Below, piece by piece: positions 1 through 6,309 of a stretch of 11,126 bases of DNA. The DNA lies in assembly GCA_947632745.1 (NCBI GenBank), contig CANRQH010000042.1, positions 1 to 11,126 of the forward strand, read 5' to 3'. The DNA comes from an uncultured Clostridia bacterium. Its GTDB lineage: Bacteria > Bacillota > Clostridia > TANB77 > CAG-508. The notes beneath the pieces are model-generated. The model made no database searches. It was not told where the DNA came from and saw only the letters and a list, made by a program, of their open reading frames with translations. How positions within the stretch are numbered: the stretch's first letter is position 1; every line of letters begins with the position of its first letter. The position numbers and the translations under genes were made by a program.

Positions 1-1227
1 AAATGCTGTTACAGGAGATGTTGGTGTTAAAATAACATCATATTTTTCAAATGCTTTATTAAATTCATTTGAAACTAGAGTACGAACTTTTTGAGCTTTT
101 TTGTAATATGCATCATAATATCCTGATGAAAGCACATAAGTTCCCAGTATAATTCTTCTTTTTACTTCTGCTCCAAATCCTTCGCTTCTTGATTTTTTGT
201 AAATTTCTTTCAAATTACTATATTCAGGTGTTCTATAGCCATATCTAATTCCATCAAATCTACCTAAATTTGAACTTGCCTCAGCACATGCAATTATGTA
301 ATAAGTAGCTAAAGCATAATTTGCAATATCTAAAGAAAATTCTTCAATTTCTGCTCCTAACTCTTTGTAAATTTCTATTGTTTCAATAAGTTTTTGTTTT
401 ACTTCTTCATTTATTCCATCTCCAAAAAATTCTTTTGGAACTCCTATTTTCATTCCTTTTACATCATTTTTTAGAGCTTTTGTGTAATCTTTATTTCCAG
501 AATCTCTTGACGTTGTATCTCTTTCATCTTTTCCTGCAATTAATGTAAGAAGCATACTGCAGTCTTTTACATCTTTTGTAATTGGACCAATCTGATCCAA
601 ACTTGATGCAAATGCAACTAATCCATATCTTGAAACTAGTCCATAAGTTGGCTTTAAACCAACAACTCCACATAAAGACGCAGGTTGACGTATACTTCCA
701 CCTGTATCGCTTCCAAGTGCCCATGGAACCATATTTGAAGCTACTGCTGCAGCAGAACCACCTGAGCTTCCACCTGGAACTCTATTTAAATCCCATGGAT
801 TTTTTGTTTTCTTAAAATAAGATGTCTCTGTTGAACTTCCCATAGCAAATTCATCCATATTTAATTTTCCTAAAGAAATCATATTTTCATCTTCTAATTT
901 TCTTGCAACAGATGCAGAATATGGTGCAACAAAATTCTCCAACATTCTAGAAGCACATGTTGTTTTAGTTCCTTTAACACAAATATTATCTTTTATTCCA
1001 ATAGGAATACCTGCATAATCTCCATCTATTTCTCCTGAATTTATTCTCTCTTCAATATTTTTAGCTTTTTCTTTTGCCTCATCTAAATATGTTGTAATAA
1101 AAGCTTGAACTTCAGGCTCTTTTTCTTCTATTCTCTTACAATAGCTATCTACAATCTCGCTTATTGTAAGTTCTTTATTTTTTATTTTATCTTGTAATTC
1201 ATGTACTGTAAGTTCAGTAATTTCCAT
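1..1227 (-). CDS. gatA: Aspartyl/glutamyl-tRNA amidotransferase subunit A, 3' end outside window
   Basis: GatA is the amidase subunit of GatCAB. It releases ammonia from glutamine, which is used to turn Asp-tRNA-Asn or Glu-tRNA-Gln into the correct aminoacyl-tRNA. The open frame gives 409 codons and runs off the left edge; the family is usually about 485 residues, so roughly 75 C-terminal residues are missing. The amidase-signature catalytic triad is visible: Lys79 in GIPIGIKDN, Ser154 in PGGSSGGSAAA and Ser178 in GSDTGGSIRQPAS. The spacing equals the Lys79-Ser154-Ser178 numbering known for the Staphylococcus enzyme. The start ATG (1225-1227) has a strong GAGGAGG site 7 bases upstream. It is the last visible gene of the aspS-gatC-gatA operon, separated from gatC by a repeat-filled gap of about 130 bp. 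gatB probably follows off-window. Identification is secure. Confidence 0.97.
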   Translation of the reverse strand, partial: MEITELTVHELQDKIKNKELTISEIVDSYCKRIEEKEPEVQAFITTYLDEAKEKAKNIEERINSGEIDGDYAGIPIGIKDNICVKGTKTTCASRMLENFVAPYSASVARKLEDENMISLGKLNMDEFAMGSSTETSYFKKTKNPWDLNRVPGGSSGGSAAAVASNMVPWALGSDTGGSIRQPASLCGVVGLKPTYGLVSRYGLVAFASSLDQIGPITKDVKDCSMLLTLIAGKDERDTTSRDSGNKDYTKALKNDVKGMKIGVPKEFFGDGINEEVKQKLIETIEIYKELGAEIEEFSLDIANYALATYYIIACAEASSNLGRFDGIRYGYRTPEYSNLKEIYKKSRSEGFGAEVKRRIILGTYVLSSGYYDAYYKKAQKVRTLVSNEFNKAFEKYDVILTPTSPVTAF

Positions 1228-1358
1228 CTAAATACCTCCTCTTTTCAATTGTTCCACTGTTCCACATGGACCGGTTCTTTTTTGTACATAACCATGTCCA
1301 ACAGGGACCGGTTCTTTTTGGTGCATGCTCATTTGGGACCGGTTCTTTTTTGTACAAT
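1228..1358. repeat. GGGAC-type intergenic repeats between gatC and gatA
   Basis: Three copies of the core GGGACCGGTTCTTTTTTGT and its variants lie at 1268-1288, 1304-1325 and 1335-1356 in the same orientation. The 44 bases at 1267-1310 match 1690-1733 at 41 of 44 positions. The copy at 1335-1356 is identical over 22 bases to 1690-1711. The last copy begins two bases after the gatC stop codon. The copies here have mutations that break the flanking GTCCC/GGGAC palindromes, so this looks like an older or decayed array. No protein is encoded; the gatA ribosome binding site lies just beyond it. Confidence 0.85.
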
Positions 1359-1646
1359 TTAATTTATTACTTTTGGCAACTTAAACATATTTTGTTCAAC
1401 ATCTTTGCCATTTGCAAGAAGTGCCTCATTATCTTGAAATACATTTATTTCGTCTTTTCTAAATCTATTTTGGCTATCGCCTGAGCCTATTGTAATATCT
1501 AAGTTTTCTACAGGTGCATTTGATATTGTATTTGTAAAATTTAAAATATCTTGTAAATTTAATAAATAATTTTCAATTTCATCTTCTTTAATTTCTAGCA
1601 TAGCCAAATTTGCTATGTGTAAAAGTTCTTCTTTAGATACTGTCAT
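1359..1646 (-). CDS. gatC: Aspartyl/glutamyl-tRNA amidotransferase subunit C
   Basis: GatC is the small subunit that wraps around GatA and stabilises the GatCAB complex. The product is 95 residues, the normal family length, with the typical N-terminal helix (VSKEELLHIANLAMLEI) and the middle segment leading to RKDEINVF. The ATG at 1644-1646 is chosen because AAGGAG stands 9 bases upstream and family members start here. The frame stays open upstream to 1718, but those 24 extra codons are translated repeat DNA (MVMYKKEPVP...) and are not believable protein. The gene lies between aspS and gatA, all on the minus strand. It is separated from each by GGGAC-type repeats rather than by the tight spacing usual in this operon. 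Confidence 0.95.
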   Translation of the reverse strand: MTVSKEELLHIANLAMLEIKEDEIENYLLNLQDILNFTNTISNAPVENLDITIGSGDSQNRFRKDEINVFQDNEALLANGKDVEQNMFKLPKVIN

Positions 1647-1670
1647 TTTTATCAACTCCTTTTTTCTTTT

Positions 1671-1733
1671 ATGTCCCACATGTACATTTGGGACCGGTTC
1701 TTTTTTGTACATGACCATGTCCCACAGGGACCG
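1671..1733. repeat. GGGAC-type palindromic element between aspS and gatC
   Basis: This is the best preserved copy of the repeat family in the window. It has a near-perfect 22-base palindrome at 1673-1694 (GTCCCA, one mismatch, ATGTACAT, then TGGGAC). Next comes the core GGGACCGGTTCTTTTTTGT starting at 1690, then a second small palindrome GTCCCACAGGGAC at 1719-1731. The element ends one base from the aspS stop codon. In the aspS-gatC mRNA it would form two short GC-rich hairpins. It is mobile-element-like or REP-like in form, but no transposase is present in the window. Confidence 0.85.
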
Positions 1734-1734
1734 A

Positions 1735-3480
1735 TTATTGTAAAACTTGAATGTGAACGTCTCTCAATTGTTGCCTAGAAACTTTACTTGGTGCTCCCAT
1801 CATTAAGTCTTGCGCCTTACTGTTTAATGGAAAGGCTATTACTTCTCTTATATTATTTGAATCTGTTAAAAGCATTAACATTCTATCTATTCCTGGTGCT
1901 ATTCCTGCATGTGGTGGTGCTCCATATTGAAAAGCAGTATATAATGCTCCAAATTTTGTTTTTACTTCTTCTTCTGTATAGCCTGCCATTTTGAATGCTT
2001 TTAGCATTATTTGTATGTCATGATTTCTCACTGCTCCAGAAGAAAGCTCTATTCCATTACAAACTAAGTCATATTGATATGCTAAAATTTCCAGTTTGTT
2101 TTCTTTATCTAAGGCTTCTAAGCCTCCTTGTGGCATTGAAAATGGGTTATGTGAAAAACTTAAGTTTCCACTTTCATCTAATTCAAACATTGGAAAATCT
2201 ATTATCCAGCAGAATTTAAATTCATTTTTTTCTATTAAATCTAATCTTTTTCCAAGTTCATTTCTTATTTCTCCTGCAAGTTCTGATGCTCGCTTTTCGC
2301 TATCTGCTATAAAGAATATTGTATCTTTTGGTTTTAAGTCTGCTAAATCTAGTAATTCTTTTTTTAGTTCATCTGGTATAAATTTGTCTATTGGACCTTT
2401 ATAACTCAAGTCTTCTCCTACCTCTAAGTATCCTAAACCTTTCATTCCAATGCTCATTGCAAAGTCTAGCATTTTTTCATGGAATCCTTTTGACATTTCT
2501 TTGCTTACTTTTATAGCTCTAACTGTTCTTCCGATAAATGCTTTAAAAGTACATTTACTAAAGAATTCTGTTAAATCTATTATATATAATGGATTTCTTA
2601 AATCTGGTTTATCTGTTCCATATTTTAACATTGCTTCTTTGTAGGTTATTCTTTCAAAAGGTGTACTTGATATTTTTTTATTTGAAAATTCTTTAAATGT
2701 ATTGTATATTACTGGCTCGATTGCTTGAAATACATCTTCTTGAGTACTAAACGCCATTTCCATATCTAATTGATAAAATTCACCTGGAGCTCTGTCAGCT
2801 CTAGCATCCTCGTCTCTAAAACATGGTGCTATTTGAAAATATTTATCTATTCCAGATACCATAAGTAGTTGTTTAAATTGTTGTGGTGCTTGTGGAAGTG
2901 CATAGAATTTTCCTGGGTTTAGTCTACTTGGTACTAAGTAATCTCTTGCTCCTTCTGGAGATGATGATGTAAGTATTGGTGTTTGTACTTCTAAAAATCC
3001 TTGAGCAATCATTTGAGCTCTTAAATATTGAATTACTTTTGCTCTTAATATTAAATTTTCTTGTAATTTTTTTCCTCTTAAATCCAAATATCTATATTTT
3101 AGTCTTACATCTTCTCTTACTTCTTGGTCTGAATTCACTTCAAATGGTAAATTTTCTGTTCTTTTTCCTAAAATTTTTATTTCTTCTATATATATTTCTA
3201 CTTTTCCTGTTTTTAATTTTAAGTTAATTGTGTCTTCTGACCTTTTTCTTACTGTTCCATATACTGTAACTGTTGATTCTATTGGTATGTGTGATACAAT
3301 ATCTACATCTTGACTTTCACTTGATGTTACAACTTGTGTTATTCCATACATGTCTCTAATGTCTAAAAAAACTAACCCTCCAAAATCTCTTATTGTTTCT
3401 ACAAATCCTGCAATTCTAACTTTTTTCCCTACATCTTCTAAGGAAATATCATTACAAGTATGTGTTCTAAATTCATTCAT
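1735..3480 (-). CDS. aspS: Aspartyl-tRNA synthetase (AspRS), bacterial type
   Basis: A class IIb aminoacyl-tRNA synthetase that attaches aspartate to tRNA. The 581-residue length fits the bacterial type. The N-terminal OB-fold anticodon-binding domain covers about residues 1-105. Class II motif 1 is near FLEVQTPILTSSSPEGARD (162-180), QAPQQFKQLLM is at 197-207, motif 2 is FRDEDARADRAPGEFYQLD (221-239), and motif 3 is GIAPGIDRMLMLL (526-538). The GAD insertion domain lies between motifs 2 and 3. The start ATG has AAGGAAGG 8 bases upstream. Being first in an operon with gatC and gatA, it may be a non-discriminating enzyme that also charges tRNA-Asn. The residue often used to judge this (Leu or His after RRD) is Phe33 here, so the sequence does not settle it. 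Confidence 0.97.
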   Translation of the reverse strand: MNEFRTHTCNDISLEDVGKKVRIAGFVETIRDFGGLVFLDIRDMYGITQVVTSSESQDVDIVSHIPIESTVTVYGTVRKRSEDTINLKLKTGKVEIYIEEIKILGKRTENLPFEVNSDQEVREDVRLKYRYLDLRGKKLQENLILRAKVIQYLRAQMIAQGFLEVQTPILTSSSPEGARDYLVPSRLNPGKFYALPQAPQQFKQLLMVSGIDKYFQIAPCFRDEDARADRAPGEFYQLDMEMAFSTQEDVFQAIEPVIYNTFKEFSNKKISSTPFERITYKEAMLKYGTDKPDLRNPLYIIDLTEFFSKCTFKAFIGRTVRAIKVSKEMSKGFHEKMLDFAMSIGMKGLGYLEVGEDLSYKGPIDKFIPDELKKELLDLADLKPKDTIFFIADSEKRASELAGEIRNELGKRLDLIEKNEFKFCWIIDFPMFELDESGNLSFSHNPFSMPQGGLEALDKENKLEILAYQYDLVCNGIELSSGAVRNHDIQIMLKAFKMAGYTEEEVKTKFGALYTAFQYGAPPHAGIAPGIDRMLMLLTDSNNIREVIAFPLNSKAQDLMMGAPSKVSRQQLRDVHIQVLQ

Positions 3481-3507
3481 TTTGTATTCCTTCCTTTCTT
3501 AATTAAT

Positions 3508-3633
3508 AGTTGAAAAAGAATTAAATTTTGACAAGGCAAAAATAATTTGAAAAGCAAGGGAGTATACGTGTTATATGTGACCGTGTTTTGAATTATTTTT
3601 AACTTGAGGCGAAATTGTAATTATTTTTCAACT
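3508..3633. repeat. Long imperfect inverted repeat between T-box terminator and aspS
   Basis: The left arm (from 3508) and the reverse complement of the right arm (ending 3633) both begin AGTTGAAAAA. They also share AATTA, AATTT and AAAAATAATT in the same order, giving arms of about 45-50 bases with a few mismatches and indels. The central 30 bases are less AT-rich and contain GTATACGTG and GTGACCG. The element lies in the aspS leader after the T-box terminator, so it is part of the read-through mRNA. The right-arm end, read on the minus strand (AATAATTACAATTT and flanks), recurs beside pyrK at 10801-10825. It may be a small mobile-element relic or a leader structure. Confidence 0.7.
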
Positions 3634-3649
3634 TTCTTAGCAGAGAAAT

Positions 3650-3681
3650 AAAAAACGTCCTCTGCTATATACGCAGGGACG
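3650..3681 (-). terminator. T-box intrinsic terminator
   Basis: On the minus strand CGTCCCTGC pairs with GCAGAGGACG (one bulged base), with a loop of seven bases, followed by TTTTTT. The 5' arm CGTCCC is also the sequence needed for the T-box antiterminator with the upstream GGG of GGGTGG. The two structures are therefore mutually exclusive, as expected for a transcriptional T-box. Confidence 0.93.
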
Positions 3682-3877
3682 AATAAATTTATATCCGCGG
3701 TACCACCCATACTTGAAAGTTTTTCTTAAAAGCTTTCCTCTTTTTTATTAATTGCTCCAATGTGTTTCGAATTAGTCATGTTTTTAAAAGGGCTTTCAGC
3801 CTGTGACCCTTATTCTCTAATAAAACCTTTGGCTATCTTTGCATCTTCATAGCATTTTTATATTTCTATTTTATTTG
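3650..3877 (-). ncRNA. T-box riboswitch leader of aspS-gatC-gatA
   Basis: The conserved T-box sequence GGGTGGTACCGCGG is at 3695-3708 on the minus strand; its TGGT bulge pairs with the free ACCA end of uncharged tRNA. Upstream are a stem I distal hairpin GGCTGAAAGCC, an upper stem ATTAG (3817-3821) with CTAAT (3771-3775), and the 3' side of the specifier loop, TCGAAACACATTGGAGC. This is followed by the usual AATTAATAAAAAAGAGG linker. The specifier is not certain. AAC (Asn, 3764-3766) is 10 bases before the end of TTGGAGC, as in the well-studied glyQS leader. CAC (His, 3762-3764) fits the GAAA-specifier spacing from the 5' side. Asn fits the transamidation operon better. When the tRNA is uncharged, the antiterminator forms and aspS is transcribed. 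Confidence 0.93.
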
Positions 3878-3883
3878 TATAGT

Positions 3884-3912
3884 ATTTTATAATATCTTCC
3901 ATTTTTTGTCAA
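3884..3912 (-). promoter_or_regulatory. Sigma-A promoter of the T-box/aspS operon
   Basis: On the minus strand TTGACA (3907-3912), a 17-base spacer and TAAAAT (3884-3889) make a near-consensus housekeeping promoter. Transcription would start near 3877, just before the T-box stem I region. No other gene lies between it and the leader. Confidence 0.88.
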
Positions 3913-3966
3913 TACCTTTTAGACATTTTGTTCTATATCCTGTACTTGCTGTGAACAATTAACTTT

Positions 3967-4812
3967 TTAAAATTGCATATAACTTGTTGGATTTAAATAT
4001 TCTCCGTTTTTTAACAATTCAAAATGAAGATGATAATCATCTGATATTTCAAAAGTTGCTGTATTTCCTACTGTTCCTATAGTTTGTCCCGCTTCTATTT
4101 TTTCTCCTTCAACTACAAATTCAGCAGTTAAAAGATTTGCATAAACAGTCTGAAATCCGCTATCATGTTTTACAATAACTGTTAATCCATATCTTGGATC
4201 ATTTTTTATACTTTCAACTTCTCCATCTGCAGCTGCTGTAATAACTGATGTTTTATCAGCTTTTATATCTATACCAGAATGTGTTATCCACTCTTCAAGT
4301 GTGTTTGAATATACCAATGAATCTGGTGCAAATTCTCGTATTATTTCTCCTTTTATTGGACACGTGAATTTTACTTCTTTTTCTTCTACATCTTTTTCTG
4401 TTTTTGTTGTATTTTCTGTTTTATTTGTTTTTGAAGTATTTTCACTTTCTTTAGTTTTTGAAGTAGTATTTGTACTTGTTGTATTAGTTGTATTTGTTGC
4501 ATTTGCTGTATTTGTTGCATTTGCTGTATTTGTTTCATTTGTTGTATTGCTTTGTGCATTACTGTTTGTTACCTCATTAATTTCATTTGAAGCTTCATCA
4601 ACTGTTTTACCCATTGGAGTACTTACTCTTTCAGAATCATCACTATTTCTTACCTCACCAATTTCTTCTAAAACTCCTTCATTTGTGTTAGAATTATTTA
4701 CATTCACCAAATATACAATTAAAGTTGTAACAAGTATTGCAATAATTACAATACCAGATATTATCATCCCCTTAGTTAATTTTTCTTCATTTTCATTAAA
4801 ATGTTCTCCCAT
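3967..4812 (-). CDS. SpoIIQ-like membrane-anchored LytM/M23 peptidase
   Basis: The product is 281 residues: a short cytoplasmic end, one membrane segment (about 15-37), a Thr/Asn/Ser/Lys-rich linker (about 40-145) and a C-terminal LytM (M23) domain. The zinc-site motifs are complete: HSGID (His178, Asp182) and HLH (His261, His263), so peptidoglycan hydrolysis is possible. The layout matches SpoIIQ, which acts in the forespore membrane during engulfment. B. subtilis SpoIIQ has lost zinc residues, while clostridial ones usually keep them. The start has AGGAGG 5 bases upstream. It is last in a minus-strand run after an unknown gene (60-bp gap) and lies upstream of the T-box promoter, with no convincing terminator after it. 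A role outside sporulation, as a general M23 envelope enzyme, cannot be excluded. Confidence 0.85.
   Translation of the reverse strand: MGEHFNENEEKLTKGMIISGIVIIAILVTTLIVYLVNVNNSNTNEGVLEEIGEVRNSDDSERVSTPMGKTVDEASNEINEVTNSNAQSNTTNETNTANATNTANATNTTNTTSTNTTSKTKESENTSKTNKTENTTKTEKDVEEKEVKFTCPIKGEIIREFAPDSLVYSNTLEEWITHSGIDIKADKTSVITAAADGEVESIKNDPRYGLTVIVKHDSGFQTVYANLLTAEFVVEGEKIEAGQTIGTVGNTATFEISDDYHLHFELLKNGEYLNPTSYMQF
4491..4544. repeat. 18-bp tandem repeat inside the M23 linker
   Basis: Three 18-base units, 4491-4508, 4509-4526 and 4527-4544. The first two are identical and the third differs at two positions. In the protein they encode the alternating Thr-Asn-Ala/Thr units of the linker. The period is a multiple of three, so unit gain or loss would change linker length without breaking the frame. 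Confidence 0.85.
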
Positions 4813-4841
4813 ATAATCCTCCTTAAAATTTAATTAATTAT

Positions 4842-4869
4842 ATTATTTACCTTTTAAGGGAATTTATAC
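4842..4869 (-). promoter_or_regulatory. Possible forespore (sigma-F/G-like) promoter of the M23 gene
   Basis: On the minus strand GTATA (4865-4869) is followed after 13 bases by GGTAAATAATA (GG at 4850-4851). This resembles the GYATA ... GGNNANANT pattern of sigma-F-type promoters. The spacer is shorter than the usual 14-16, and the area is AT-rich, so chance is a real alternative. It would give a leader of about 30 bases before the AGGAGG site. Confidence 0.3.
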
Positions 4870-4872
4870 TTT

Positions 4873-5676
4873 TTATTTGGAGATAATTACATTTTCTATC
4901 TCTTTTGGATTATTAATTATATATATTTCTACTAAATCTTTTATATCAAAGCCATTATATTCTTGTTTTTGTAAAGCATAGTACATATCTGTATTTTCTT
5001 TTACTTTTATTTCATAGTCATTTATAATCTTTCCATTAAATCTTTTCTTTTTTATTTTAATCTTTTCTTCTAAATTAATAATTATTCCGTCATCTTTAAT
5101 AATATATTTGTTTATTATCTCTTCTGGAAAATCTATATTTAAAATTATATTTGCTTTTGATAAAGCTTTTTTCTTATTATTTGTAGTCGTTATAATTATT
5201 CCATTTTCATCATATAGCTTTTTTTGAAGATTTTTGAAATAATTGCTTTTTTGGGTTACAATATTTACCATTTTAAATTTTTTAGATAAATTTTCCACTA
5301 ATTTTATTGCCCATTCATTTACATCATTTATTGCAATACTAATTAATATATCTTTTTCTTTTATATTATTTTGTATACATACTTTTTCTAAAAAATCTTC
5401 TACAATTACCTTAAATAAATATCTTCCTTGAATTACGTCTATTCCATTACTATATAATAAATTTAAAAATTCATCATCTTTTTTTAAATTTTTAGATACA
5501 ATTGCTTTATTGCTATTATTTGTTTTTAAAATTTTGTTTATTCTATTTACGAGTTTAATTTTTTTTGATATTTTCATTTTATCTACTTTTTGTTTTATTA
5601 ATATTTGGTCATCTTTTAACTTTACCTTTCCAAATAGCTTTCTTTTATCTAATTCTTTAATTAAAAAAACTTGCAT
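4873..5676 (-). CDS. Conserved-looking protein of unknown function, Lys/Ile-rich
   Basis: I do not recognise this 267-residue protein with certainty. It has no signal peptide or membrane segment, so it is probably cytoplasmic. The N-terminal third is very basic (many Lys). Residues about 107-205 alternate hydrophobic strands and helices (ILISIAIND, MVNIVTQK, GIIITTTNN, NIILNIDFPEE, GIIINLEE). This suggests a Rossmann-like fold, but no clear nucleotide-binding glycine motif is seen. A segment KKKRFNGKIINDYEI follows. The start ATG is preceded by AGGTG, 8 bases upstream. Both sit in a strong hairpin (5670-5705), so translation may be controlled. It lies about 105 bp after greA and 60 bp before the SpoIIQ-like gene, so a sporulation link is possible but is only inference. 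Confidence 0.75.
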   Translation of the reverse strand: MQVFLIKELDKRKLFGKVKLKDDQILIKQKVDKMKISKKIKLVNRINKILKTNNSNKAIVSKNLKKDDEFLNLLYSNGIDVIQGRYLFKVIVEDFLEKVCIQNNIKEKDILISIAINDVNEWAIKLVENLSKKFKMVNIVTQKSNYFKNLQKKLYDENGIIITTTNNKKKALSKANIILNIDFPEEIINKYIIKDDGIIINLEEKIKIKKKRFNGKIINDYEIKVKENTDMYYALQKQEYNGFDIKDLVEIYIINNPKEIENVIISK

Positions 5677-5705
5677 ATAATTTCACCTAATGAAATATAT
5701 GCAAG
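5670..5705 (-). promoter_or_regulatory. Hairpin enclosing the RBS and start codon of the unknown gene
   Basis: On the minus strand CTTGCATATATTTC pairs with GAAATTATATGCAAG, 14 base pairs with one extra base. The 7-base loop is ATTAGGT. The AGGT of the ribosome binding site lies in the loop and the next stem bases; the ATG start (5674-5676) is inside the 3' arm. Seven T residues follow the stem directly, so the structure also has the form of an intrinsic terminator. Confidence 0.7.
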
Positions 5706-5780
5706 AAAAATTTCAATATAACTTAAATATTTTTTATAATATTATCTTAATCATTTTTTATAGCCTTTTTCTAAGCTTTT

Positions 5781-6260
5781 TTATTTTTTTATTGCTAATA
5801 TTTTAAATTTAATAACACCGTCTGGTGCATCTACTTCTACTATTTCTCCTTTTTTCTTTCCTAATAATGCCTTTCCTACTGGAGATTCGTTAGATATTTT
5901 ATTTTCAGCTAAATTTACCTCTGTTGAACCAACAATAGTGTATTCTATGTCTTCATCAAATTCTACATCATGCAATTTAACACAATTTCCAATTTGAACA
6001 GTTTTTGTATCAATTTCTTTTTCGTTTATTACTTTAGCATTTCTTAATTTTGCTTCTAACTCTGTAATTTTTGCTTCATTTTCTGATTGTGCACTTTTTG
6101 CTTCATCATATTCAGCATTTTCAGATAAATCTCCAAATCCTCTAGCAACTTTAATTCTTTCTGCAATTTCTGTCCTTTTTTCTGTTTTTAAATAATTTAA
6201 TTCTTGTTCTAATTTATCATAACCTTCTTGTGTTAAAATAACTTCTTGTACATCTTCCAT
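5781..6260 (-). CDS. greA: Transcription elongation factor GreA
   Basis: GreA enters the RNA polymerase secondary channel and stimulates cleavage of backtracked RNA. The 159-residue product has normal length. The N-terminal coiled coil spans about residues 8-78, and its tip carries GDLSENAEYDEAK with the acidic residues Asp44 and Glu47 that act at the polymerase active site. The C-terminal FKBP-like domain includes NESPVGKALLGKKKGEIVEV, the family signature. The start has AAAGGA 10 bases upstream. It follows the SecF-like gene by about 50 bp on the same strand. No convincing terminator is seen after it, only a weak AGC/GCT stem before a T-rich run near 5760-5780. Confidence 0.97.
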   Translation of the reverse strand: MEDVQEVILTQEGYDKLEQELNYLKTEKRTEIAERIKVARGFGDLSENAEYDEAKSAQSENEAKITELEAKLRNAKVINEKEIDTKTVQIGNCVKLHDVEFDEDIEYTIVGSTEVNLAENKISNESPVGKALLGKKKGEIVEVDAPDGVIKFKILAIKK

Positions 6261-6309
6261 TTTTAATCAATCCTTTCTGTTTAATTACAAGGTATATCTT
6301 GTAATTTTA

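Noticed and set aside
582..815. Plus-strand open frames opposite gatA, aspS, the M23 and SecD genes (for example 582-815, 2096-2404, 4301-4816, 7582-7983)
   Set aside because: They are antisense shadows of well-supported genes, rich in Phe, Leu and Ser as expected from reverse reading of AT-rich or acidic coding sequence, and lack ribosome binding sites.
1268..1356. CRISPR array between gatC and gatA
   Set aside because: Three short copies with uneven spacing, related spacer sequence and matching copies at other loci; no cas genes.
1647..1718. N-terminal extension of GatC to 119 residues
   Set aside because: The extra 24 codons are translated repeat DNA, and AAGGAG is ideally placed for the ATG at 1646.
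3777..3779. GAC (Asp) as T-box specifier
   Set aside because: It lies next to the upper stem strand CTAAT, outside the specifier loop.
3916..3966. Terminator after the M23 gene
   Set aside because: The only pairing seen is TTGTTC/GAACAA with a 19-base loop and no T-run; too weak to call.
5755..5780. Terminator after greA
   Set aside because: The AGC/GCT stem before a T-rich run is too short to separate from AT-rich background.
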